The notes under the pieces were generated by a model. It did no database searches. It saw only the letters and a program-made list of their open reading frames with translations, and was not told the origin of the DNA. The position numbers were made by a program, and so were the translations under genes. DNA of 64,000 nt from Nocardia mangyaensis (lineage in GTDB: Bacteria; Actinomycetota; Actinomycetes; Mycobacteriales; Mycobacteriaceae): contig NZ_CP018082.1 in NCBI RefSeq assembly GCF_001886715.1, forward strand, positions 2,914,001 through 2,978,000. The letters run 5' to 3'. Below are positions 44,901-56,900 of the stretch, one piece after another. Each line of letters opens with the position of its first letter. The first letter of the stretch is position 1.

Positions 44901-47900
44901 GGGTGCTCACCGGCCGCCTGTCGTACCGCACCCACCCCTGGCTGGTCGATCACCTGGTGTCCGGCACGGTGATCGTTCCCGGTACGGCACTGGTTGAGAT
45001 GGCGCTGTGCAGCGGTCACATCCTCGGCTCGACAGTCGTCGAGGAGCTCACGCTGCGCGCACCGCTGCTGCTGCCACCCGATCGTGCCGTGGAACTGCAG
45101 GTGACTGTCGGCGCCGCCGATAATCACGGCCGCCGTGTGCTCGCTGTGTATTCCCGGGTGCAGTCCGGAGACAACGCGGTGGAGTGGACCCAGAACGCCG
45201 ATGGCGTTCTCGCTGAGGAGACGGCACCGTCCCCGCTCGACGCTGAGATCGCGCCGAGCGCGGACGCTGAGCCGATCGACATCGATGTTCTTTACGACCG
45301 GCTGGCCGATCTGGGCTTCGCGTACGGACCGACCTTCCAGGCCGTCGTCGCCGCCTGGAACGACGGGGGACACGTGATCGCCGACGTCGCCTTGGATACG
45401 TCGGCACAGCGGGTCGCCGCACGTTGCCTGATTCACCCGGCGTTGTCGGATGCCATGCTGCACACAGTGATCGAACCGCTGGCCCAGGACACGGCCGCCG
45501 GTCGACTGCCGCTACCGTTCGCCTTCTCCGGCGTGCGCGTGTATGCCCGGGGTGCCGTCGCCACGCGCGTCCGGATCACCCGCGTCGGTACCGACCGCGT
45601 TCGACTCGACGCCGTCGATGCCGCTGGTGTCCCGGTGTTCAGCGTGAACTCGTTGCTGGCCCGCCCAGTGGACCTCGCCGCTCTCGATGTCGCGCGCACC
45701 ACCGAAAGCGGTGTGTTGGGACTGCGCTGGACTGCGATGACTGCCGCCGAACCCGCCACAGTGTCGGCGCCCGTCCGATCACAGCTGGTGTTGCTGGGCT
45801 CAACGCAGCTGAGCGGGGTGGAACTGCGATATGCCGACATCGACGCGCTCACCGGCGCGACGACTGACGGGGCCGACGTGCCTGATCTGGTGTTGTGGGC
45901 CGACGAAACGACCGGCACCACAAGCGATTTCGCCGATGCTGCCCGGGTTCGCGTCCAGGCGACCCTGCGGATACTGCGTGCCTACATCGAACACCCACTC
46001 GACGCGCCATTGGTTATCGCGACCTGCGGCGGCGTTGCGCTGCCCGGCGAGACCGTGGACCTCGCGGCCGCCGCGGTCGGCGGGATCGTGCGCGCTGCGC
46101 AGGCCGAGCATCCCGGCCGGTTCGTGCTGCTCGACTACGCCGATGAGCTCACTGCAGCGGCGGTCGCGGCGGCGGTGGCCGTCGGCGAGCCGTGGGTCGC
46201 GGTGCGCGCCGGCGCGCTCTACACCCCCCGATTGGTGACGGTGCAGGTGTCTGCGCCGACCGCGGCGCCGTTCGGAACCGGCACAGTGCTGATCACGGGT
46301 GGCACCGGTGGACTGGGCGCGCAGATCGCCCGTCACCTCGCCGATGCGCACCAGGTGCGCGATCTACTGCTCGTATCGCGCAGCGGCGAGAAGGCGGAGG
46401 GTGCCGCGGATCTAGTGCGCGAGCTGACCGAGCTGGGCGCTCGTGCCAGTGTCGCGGCCTGCGACGTGGCCGACCCACAGGCGGTGCGGGAACTGCTCGC
46501 GGCGATCCCGGAGCAGACCCCGTTGACTGCTGTCGTGCACGCCGCCGGTGTCCTCGACGACAGCACTGTGCAGACGCTGACCGAAGGTTCACTACATCGC
46601 GTATTCGCCCCCAAGGTGGACGCGGCATGGAATCTGCACGAGCTCACGCGTCACTGTGACCTTTCGGCGTTCATTCTGTTCTCCTCGGTCGCGGGTGTAC
46701 TCGGCGCCGCCGGACAGGGTGCCTACGCCGCCGCGAATGCGTTCCTTGACGCGCTCGCACACCTGCGCAGCACGCAAGGCCAGCCGACGACATCGGTGGC
46801 GTGGGGCCCGTGGGATCAGCAGGCCGGCATGACCGGCGCCCTATCGCAGGCTGAGTTCTCCCGCCTGGCCCGCTCCGGGCTACGGCCGCTGACAAGCGCC
46901 CGCGGAGTGCAGTTGTTCGATCAGGTGGTCGCTCTCACAGGCAGCGAATCCCTGCTGACCGCGGCGGGACTGGATCAGGTCGCACTCGGTGAACGGGCTC
47001 GGGCCGGCCAGCTGCTGCCCGTCCTGAGCGGGCTCGCACCGGCGTCGACACGCCGGGCACCCGGTGCTGGGGCACTCGCGCAGCGGCTGGCGACAGTGCC
47101 CGCCGAACGGCTCGACGCGGTGTTGCGCGAGTTCGTGCAGACCGAGGCCGCGGCCGTGCTCGGTCATGCGTCGGCCACCGCGATCGGCGTCGACACACCG
47201 TTCAGCGAGCTGGGTTTCGACTCCCTCGGCGCCGTCGAATTCCGGAACCGGCTAGCGAAGGCCACGACGCTGACCCTGGCGTCAACACTGGTCTTCGACT
47301 ATCCGACCGCCGCCGCGGTCGCCGGGTTCCTGCGCACCCGATTGGACGGCGCGCAACGCCCACGTACTGCCCGCGCCACCCGCCTCTGGACCGACGAGCC
47401 GATCGCGATCGTCGGCATGAGTTGCCGTTATCCGGGAGGCATCGAGAATCCGGATCAACTCTGGGACTTCGTGGCGGCGGGGGGCGACGCGATGTCGGAC
47501 TTTCCGACCGATCGTGGCTGGGACCTCGATCGACTGTTCGACTCCGACCCGGACAAGCCCGGAACCGTGTACGCGACGAGGGCTGGATTCCTCTACGACG
47601 CCGGTGATTTCGACGCCGCGTTCTTCGGGATCGGGCCGCGTGAGGCGGCGGCGATGGATCCGCAGCAGCGGTTGATGCTGGAGGCGTCGTGGGAGGCGCT
47701 CGAGCACGCCGGGATCGATCCGACATCGTTGCGCGGCAGCGACACCGGTGTGTTCGCGGGTGTCATGTACCAGGACTACTGCGCTTCCACCGCGGCCGGG
47801 GACTCCGCGGAGGGCTATCGCGCGACCGGCGCGTCCGGCAGTGTCGTGTCGGGTCGGGTGTCGTATGCGTTGGGGCTGGAAGGGCCTGCGGTGACGGTGG

Positions 47901-50900
47901 ATACGGCGTGTTCGTCGTCGTTGGTGGCGTTGCATCTGGCGGCTCAGGCGTTGCGGTCGGGGGAGTCCTCGCTGGTGTTGGTCGGTGGTGTGACGGTGAT
48001 GTCCACACCGTTGTTGTTCGTGGAGTTCTCACGGCAGCGTGGTCTGTCGAAAGATGGTCGCTGCAAGGCATTCTCGGCGTCCGCCGATGGCGTCGCCTGG
48101 GGTGAGGGTGTCGGCGTGCTGGTGGTCGAGCGATTGTCGGATGCGCAGCGGTTGGGCCATCAAGTGTTGGCGGTGGTGCGTGGTAGTGCGGTGAATCAGG
48201 ATGGTGCGAGTAATGGGTTGACTGCGCCGAATGGTCCGTCGCAGGAGCGGGTGATCGCGCAGGCGTTGGCTGTGTCGGGTCTGTCGGCGGCTGATGTGGA
48301 TGTGGTGGAGGCGCACGGCACGGGTACGACGTTGGGTGATCCGATCGAGGCGCAGGCCTTGTTGAATGCCTATGGCCAGGATCGCAGTGAGCTGTTGCGG
48401 ATCGGGTCGTTGAAGTCGAATATCGGTCATACCCAGGCTGCGGCTGGTGTGGGTGGTGTGATCAAGATGGTGCAGGCGTTGCGGCACGAGATGTTGCCCG
48501 CGAGCCTGCACGCGGATGTGCCTTCGCCGCATGTGGATTGGGCTTCGGGTGCGGTGCGGGTGGTCACGGAGGCGGAGCCTTGGGTGGCGGGTTCTCGGGT
48601 GCGTCGGGCGGGTGTGTCGTCGTTCGGGATCAGTGGCACCAATGCGCATGTGATCCTGGAAGAAGCGCCCAGCGACCCCACCGTGAGTACTGAAGCGAAT
48701 AACGTTGTGCGGCAGTCTGATCACATCGCTGCCCGACCACATGCCAACACTGCGCCGTGGCTGCTATCGGCGAAGTCGGAGGCCGCGTTGCAGGCGCAGG
48801 CGCGTCGGTTGCAGACCTGGCTCGCCGTGCATCCCGACGCCGATGACGCGGATATCGCCGCGACGCTGACTTCGTCGCGCGCCCGGCTGGATTGGCGCGG
48901 CGCGGTGCTCGGTGCCGGCCGCGCGGAGCTGCTCACCGGCCTGACCGCCCTCGCGGCGGGTGCACCGTCACCGCATGTCGTGCGAGGCGTCGCCGCGGCT
49001 GGCGACACCGCGTTCCTGTTCACAGGCCAGGGGGCGCAGCGAGTTGGGATGGGTACCGGATTGTCTGTGGCGTTTCCAGTATTCGCGACAGCTTTGGATG
49101 AGGTCTGTGCGGAGTTCGATGCGTTGCTGGGTGTTTCGTTGCGGGCGGTGATGTTCGGTGAGGACGTCGAGTACCTGGGTTTGTTGGATCGGACGGAGTT
49201 CACGCAGCCGGCGTTGTTCGCGTTCGAGGTGGCGTTGTTCCGGTTGATCGAGTCGTTCGGTGTGGTGCCGGATGTGGTGGTTGGTCATTCGATCGGTGAG
49301 TTGGTGGCTGCGTATGTGGCTGGTGTGTGGTCGTTGTCGGATGCGTGTCGTTTGGTGGCTGCGCGTGGTCGTTTGATGGGTGCTTTGCCTGAGGGTGGGG
49401 CGATGTTGGCGGCTGCGGTGTCGGAGGAGCGGGCACTAGAGTTGCTGGCAGGTGGGATCGGGGCCGTTGAAGGCATGGGGGCCGGGGCTGTGTCGCAGCT
49501 GGGTTCTGTGTCGTTGGCCGCGGTCAATGCTCCTGTGGCGGTGGTGTTCTCGGGCGACGGCGCGGCTATCGCGGTGCTCGAGGCGCGGCTCTCGGCCGAG
49601 GGTGTGAAGACGAACCGTCTGTCGGTAAGTCACGCGTTCCATTCGGTGTTGATGGAGCCGATGCTGGCCGAATACGAACAGGTCGCGCGGTCGGTGGCGT
49701 ACCAGGCGCCGCGAATCAGGGTGTGTTCCACGGTGTCTGGGGTAGTCGCCGACGACGAATTGCTGACACCGGCGTATTGGGTGCGACAGGTCCGTGACAC
49801 GGTGCGTTTCGCGCCTGCGGTGCGAGCCCTCGACGATGCCGGCGTGCGTCGGTTCGTGGAAGTGGGCCCGGATGCAGTGCTGGCTTCGATGACCAGCCAG
49901 ACACTGACCGACGAGGCCGCGGCTCGTTCGCTCGTCGCGGCAGCGGCTCGCCGCACGATCGACGAGGCCGAACAGTTCCTACGGCTGCTGGCCGCGGTCC
50001 ACTGCGCGGGCGTCGCCGTGGACTGGGCACCACTGCATGTCGGTCGACCGGTCTCCCACATCGACCTGCCGGTCTATGCCTTTCAACGTCGTCGCTACTG
50101 GACGCAGGCCGGCGACGACGCACTCGGCGATATGGGTCACGCCGGCCTCGCAGCGCTGGGGCACCCCGTGCTGCGCGTCGCGGCGCAGTTGGCCGGCCGC
50201 GACGAATGGCTCTTCAGCGGACGGCTGTCGACCACTGAGCAGTCGTGGATCGCCGATCACACTGCCTTCGGCGCCGTACTACTGCCGGGCACTGGATTCG
50301 TGGATCTGGCCCTCACCGCTGGCGCGCATCTCGCGCTTCCGGTCATGGACGAACTCGTGTTGGCGGCGCCGTTGCTCTTCGACGGCGCGGCCGTGGACGT
50401 GCAGGTATCGGTAGCCGAGCCGGACGATGCCGGTGTCCGTCGCTTGTCGATCTACTCGCGCACCGTTGCCGACGGCGCCCGAGGGGATGCCCGCGAGCAG
50501 GACTGGACGCTGCACGCCACCGGAATACTGGCGCCTGCCGACGCGACGACACCCGCCTGGAGCAGCCCCGACTGGCCACCCGCCGACGGCACGCCGATCG
50601 ACGGAGCTCACCTGTACGACCGGCTCGCCGACCTGGGCTTCGGCTACGGTCCGAGTTTCCGCGGCGTGCGCGCGGCGTGGACTCGCGGCAGCGAGGTGTT
50701 CGCTGAGGTAGCCCTCGACGAGACGACCGCCGCCCAGGCCGCTGTGTTCGGGGTGCATCCAGCCCTGCTGGATGCGGCGTTCCACGCCGCCATCGACGGA
50801 CTCGCCGACGATCTGCCCGACGGCCGTTTGCCGCTGCCGTTCTCCTTCGGTGGCGTTCGGGTATTCCGACGCGGCGCCGCCGCCGTGCGCGCCAGGATCA

Positions 50901-53900
50901 CCCGTTCGGGACCCGAGAAGGTGCGCATCGACGCCTGCGACGACACCGGCTCTCCGGTGCTGTCCATCGACGCGGTGCTCGCCCGCCCTGTCGACGCGCG
51001 CACCCTCGACAGCGCCCGCGGCAACGGCCGGGCCTCCCTGTACGCCCTCGAATGGACACCGCTGCCCGCACAAGCGGTGTCGGCGCAGGAGCTGGTCGCG
51101 CTGGGACAGCCCGTCTCGGGAATCGCCGAGACATACCCGGACGCGATGACATTCGCGGCCCGGGCGGACCGCGCCGCGGTGACTGTCGTCTGGTCGCCTG
51201 CACCCCCCGCTGTGGACAACGCCGCCGACACGCCGTCCGCCGTCCGCGCCGCCGTCCACGCCGCTCTCGCCGTCCTGCGAGAGTGGCTCGCAGAGCCGAG
51301 TTGCGCCGAGTCGACATTGGTTGTGCTGACCCGTGATGCCGTCGGCCTGCCCGGCGAGACGCCCGACCTCGCGGCCGCGGCCGTCTGGGGTCTGGCGCGC
51401 AGTGCGCAGTCCGAGCATCCGGGGCGGATTGTGCTGGTCGACGTCGACCGTGCCGCCATCGATGACGCCGACGAGGCGCTGCGCGTCGCCGCTGCTATGG
51501 CCGCAGGCGAACCACAGCTCGCGATCCGCGGGGGCGCCGCGCTGGCACCGCGGTTGGTTCGCACCACCGCTGCCGAGCCGCTTGCCGCGACCTTCGCCAC
51601 CGGCACGGTCCTGATCACTGGTGGCACCGGCGGATTGGGTGCCGTCACCGCCCGCCACCTGATCACCGCGCACGGTGCGCGCCGGCTGCTGCTGGTGTCG
51701 CGGCGGGGCAGTGCTGCCCCGGGGGTCGCCGAACTGGTGGCCGAGCTGACCGCGCTGGGAGCCGACGTGGGTGTCTCCGCCTGCGATGTCAGCAGCCGCG
51801 CCGCGGTCGAGGCATTGCTGGCGGCGATTCCGGCGGAGCACCCGCTCACGGCCGTGGTGCACACCGCGGGCGTGCTCGACGACGGCATCGTCGCGACGCT
51901 GACCCCCGAGCAGGTCGATCGGGTACTCGCCCCGAAGGTCGACGCCGCCTGGCACCTGCATGAGCTCACTCGCGATCTGGATCTGTCCGCGTTCGTGCTG
52001 TTCTCGTCCGCCGCGCCGCTGCTCGGCGGGCAGGGGCAGGGCAACTACGCGGCGGCGAACGCGGCCCTCGACGCACTGGCCCGGATGCGACGCAGCGCCG
52101 GGCTGCCCGCGCACTCGTTGGCGTGGGGCCTGTGGACCCGCGGCATGGCCGAGGCGCTCAACGACGCAGGCGCCGAGCATCTGGTGCGCCAGATTCGCAC
52201 GCGCCTCGGGCTGGCTCCGATCGAGCCGGACATCGGCATGCAGCTCTTCGACGACGCGCTGGCTACCAGGGAACCGATGCTGCTGACCGCGCTGCTCGAT
52301 ACCGCCGCGCTCACCGCACTGGGGCGCCTCGGCACACTGCCCGCGGTGCTGCGCGGACTGATTCGCGTGCCGAGTCGTGGCAGTGTCGCTGACAGTCCGT
52401 TGCGGCAGCGGCTCGCCGACGCCCCCGCTGAGCAGTGGGAGGCGCTGGTGCGCCACGAGGTCCGGGCGATTGCCGCCGCGGTACTCGGCCACGAGTCGGC
52501 GGACGCCGTCGATCCGGAAATTCCGTTCTCGGAGCTGGGTTTCGACTCCCTCGGCGGTGTCGAGTTCCGCAACCGGCTGGCCGCCGCGACGGGCGTGCAA
52601 CTGCCGTCCACCTTGGTGTTCGACTATCCGACCACGACCGCGGTCGCGGGGTTCCTGCGCACCCGGATCGACGGAGCGGCCCCGCCGCGAACGACGACGA
52701 CCCGGACTCGGGTCGACGAGCCGATCGCGATCGTCGGCATGAGCTGCCGCTACCCGGGCGGAGTCGAGAACCCGGATCAGCTCTGGGAATTGATGACCGC
52801 GCGGGTCGACGCGATCAGCCCCATCCCGACCGACCGTGGCTGGGACCTCGACAACCTGTACGACCCCGACCCTGGCAAGGCAGGCAAGATCTACACCCGC
52901 GAGGGCGGATTCCTGTACAACGCAGGCGAGTTCGATCCCGGTTTCTTCGGGATCGGACCCCGTGAGGCGGCGGCGATGGATCCGCAGCAGCGCTTGATGC
53001 TGGAGGCGTCGTGGGAGGCGCTCGAGGACGCGGGGATCGATCCGACGTCGTTGCGCGGCAGCGATACCGGTGTGTACGTCGGCGTCATGTACCAGGACTA
53101 CGGCTATTCCGCCCGTGACGCTGCGGACGGAGCAGCGGAGGGCTATCTGGCGACCGGCTCGGCGGGCAGTGTCGTGTCGGGTCGGGTGTCGTATGCGTTG
53201 GGGCTGGAAGGGCCTGCGGTGACGGTGGATACGGCGTGTTCGTCGTCGTTGGTGGCGTTGCATCTGGCGGCTCAGGCGTTGCGGTCGGGGGAGTCCTCGC
53301 TGGTGTTGGTCGGTGGTGTGACGGTGATGTCGACACCGTTGTTGTTCGTCGAGTTCTCGCGTCAGCGAGCATTGTCGCCGGACGGGCGGTGCAAGGCGTT
53401 TTCGGCGTCCGCCGACGGTGTCTCATGGGGCGAGGGCGTGGGTGTGGTTGCGCTCGAGCGGCTTTCGGATGCGCAGCGCTTGGGTCATCGGGTGTTGGCG
53501 GTGGTTCGTGGTAGCGCGGTCAATCAGGATGGTGCGAGTAACGGGTTGACCGCGCCGAACGGTCCTTCGCAGGAACGGGTGATCGCGCAGGCGTTGGCCG
53601 CGTCGGGTCTGTCTGCGGTGGATGTAGACGCTGTCGAGGCGCACGGGACCGGTACGACGTTGGGTGATCCGATCGAGGCGCAGGCTTTGCTGAATGCCTA
53701 TGGCCAGGATCGAGATGAGCCGTTGCGGATCGGGTCGTTGAAGTCGAATATCGGTCATACCCAGGCTGCGGCTGGTGTGGGTGGTGTGATCAAGATGGTG
53801 CAGGCGTTGCGGCACGAGATGTTGCCCGCGAGCCTGCACGCGGATGTGCCTTCGCCGCATGTGGATTGGGCTTCGGGTGCGGTGCGGGTGGTCACGGAGG

Positions 53901-56900
53901 CGGAGCCTTGGGTGGCGGGTTCTCGGGTGCGTCGGGCGGGTGTTTCGTCGTTCGGGATCAGTGGCACCAATGCGCACGTGATCCTCGAAGAAGCGCCGGC
54001 TGTGGCTCTTCTGCCGGTCGACGTGCCGCTACCGACGGTCACACCGCTGCTGCTGTCCGCGAGGACTGCTGCCGCGCTACGGACTCAAGCCCGTCGCCTG
54101 CACGACGTCCTGCGTGACCGTCCGGACCTCGACTTGACCGACGCCGCAGTGACGCTGGCGCTGCACCGCGCGCACCTCGAGCGGCGCACCGCCGTTGTCG
54201 GCGCGAATCGCGAAACTCTGATGGCCGCGCTGGCACGCGTGGCCGACGCGGAGCCGACACCGCGCGCCGTCGACGGTGTGATCGGGGCGGGTGAGACAGC
54301 GTTCCTTTTCACGGGTCAGGGTGCGCAGCGGGTCGGTATGGGTGCTGGTTTATATGCCAGGTTCCCTTTGTTCGCTATGGCTTTGGATGAGGTGTGTGCG
54401 GAGTTCGATGCCCTGTTGGGTGTTTCGTTGCGTGCGGTGATGTTCGGCGAGGACGCCGAGGTCGCTGCGGGTTTGTTGGATCGGACGGAGTTCACGCAGC
54501 CTGCGTTGTTCGCGTTCGAGGTGGCGTTGTTCCGGCTGGTCGAGTCGTTCGGTGTGGTGCCGGATGTGGTGGTTGGTCATTCGATCGGTGAGTTGGCCGC
54601 GGCGTATGTGGCTGGTGTGTGGTCGTTGTCGGATGCGTGTCGCCTTGTCGCTGCGCGTGGTCGTTTGATGGGTGGCCTGCCTTCGGGTGGGGCGATGTTG
54701 GCGGCTGCGGTGACCGAGGAACGGGCATTGGAGTTGCTGGCAGCCGGTGCTGGTGTCGAGGCCGGTGTCGGCGCTGATGGCAGTGCTGGGCCTGGCGGTG
54801 GTGTCGGGCCCGATTCGTGGGCTGATGTTGTGTCGTTGGCGGCGGTGAACGCGCCGAATGCGGTGGTGTTCTCCGGTGCGGTTGCGGCGATTTCGGTGCT
54901 CGAGGCTCAGTTGAAGGCAGACGGTGTGAAGACGAACCGTCTGTCGGTGAGTCATGCGTTCCATTCGGTGTTGATGGAGCCGATGCTCGCTGAGTACGAG
55001 CGAGTGGCTGCGGGTGTGGCGTATCAGCCACCGCGTATTCGGTTGTGTTCCACGGTTTCTGGTGTGTTGGCTGGTGCGGAGTTGCTGACTGCGGGGTACT
55101 GGGTCGGGCAGGTGCGTGCGGCGGTTCGTTTCGCGCCTGCGGTGGGTTCGTTGGTGGATTCGGGTGTGCGGCGGTTTATCGAGCTGGGTCCGGATGCGGT
55201 GTTGACGGCGATGACGCGCCAGTCGTTGCCCGCTGAGCTGGAATCGCGGACCGTCGTCACCGCCGCTGGACGCCGCACCGTCGACGACGTCGAGCAATTC
55301 GCACAGCTGCTCGCGGACGCGCACTGCGCCGAACTCCCCGTGCGGTGGGCGTCGTACTTCGGTGAGCGACCGCAGCCGCGGATCACGCTGCCCACCTATC
55401 CCTTCCAGCACGAGCGGTTCTGGTTGCTGCCGAACGAGCCGACGCCGGCCCTCCTCGGCGCCGACTCCGCAGACCATCCGCTGCTGCACGCTCAGGTGCC
55501 GCTCGCGGGCAAAGACGAATGGCTGTTCACCGGTCGGCTCTCGCTGCGCGCTCAGCCGTGGCTCGCCGACCACGCCGTCTTCGAATCGGTCCTGATGCCC
55601 GGCACGGGTTTCGTGGAACTGGCTCTTGCCGCCGGTGCGCGCCTCGACGTTCCGCACCTCGCGGAGCTGGTGCTGGCGTCGCCGCTGATCCTGACCGACG
55701 ACGCAGCGGTGGATGTGCAGCTCTCGGTCGACGAACCCGACGCCACCGGGCGACGGGCGATCGCGATCCACGCCCGCACCACCGACGACTGGGTGCTGCA
55801 TGCCAGCGGTGTGCTCGCCCCGGCGCTGCCGCCTGCCACGTCGGACTGGGCCGACGTCTGGCCGCCCGTCGCGGGCGAACCGGTCGACGGACAGCAGCTG
55901 TACCGCACGCTCGGTGACCTCGGCTTCGGATACGGCCCGGTGTTCCAGTGCGTGCGTGCCGCCTGGTCCGACGGCGACGACGTGTTCGCCGAACTCGCCC
56001 TCGACTCCGAAACCGCCGGGCGCGCCACCGAATATGGACTGCATCCGGCGCTCTTGGACGCGGTGTTCCACGCAGCGATCGACCACCTCGCCGACGGCGC
56101 GCCCGATGGCCGGGCGCCGCTGCCCTTCGCCTTCGACGGCGTGCGGCTGGCCAAGTCCGGTGTGAGCGCGCTGCGCGCCCGCATCAGGGGTACCGCGCCC
56201 GACACTCTGCGTGTCGACGCGGTGGACGCCGACGGCGCCACGGTGCTGGGGATCGATTCCGTGCGGGCACGTCCGGTCGAGCAGCGGGCGCTCGACCAGC
56301 TGCGCGGCGTGGCGTTGTACGACCTCGACTGGGCCGCCGTGCCGGTCGTCTCCGCCGCCGACCGCGGGCAGATCGTGGTACTCGGCGGGTCGGAGCCGAT
56401 TGCCGATGCCGCGGTCGAGTCGGTTCCGCGGTGCGCTGGTCTCGCGGACCTGGCCCTGCTGGATGTTCCCGGCCCGGTGGTGTGGTCGGCGCCCCGGGAG
56501 ACCGGCGGCGGCGCGGCCGACGTCCACGCCGGTGTCCTGACGACTCTCGCGCTGCTGCGCGACTGGCTGGCCGCCGAACGGCCCGGCGTGCTCGTGATTG
56601 TCACGCGCTCCGCTGCCGGATTGCCCGGTGAGCGGCCCGATCTGGTCGGCGCCGCTGTCGCCGGGCTGGTGCGCAGTGCGCAGTCCGAGCATCCCGGCCG
56701 GTTCCTGCTGCTCGACCACGACGGTGACGCACTGCCGATCGAGTGGTTCGCCGACGCCGTCGCCGCGGACGAACCGCATCTGGCTGTGCGCGAGGGCCGC
56801 CTGCTGGCGCCGCGATTGGCGCCACTGCCCGCCACCGAACCGAGCGTGCCGCTCTCCTTCGACGAGGGCACGGTGCTCATCACCGGTGGTGTCGGTGGCA

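Noticed and set aside
50279..53263. Antisense open frame of 994 codons inside the PKS gene
   Set aside because: High-GC shadow of the sense frame, with Arg/Gly-rich low-complexity composition and no domain.
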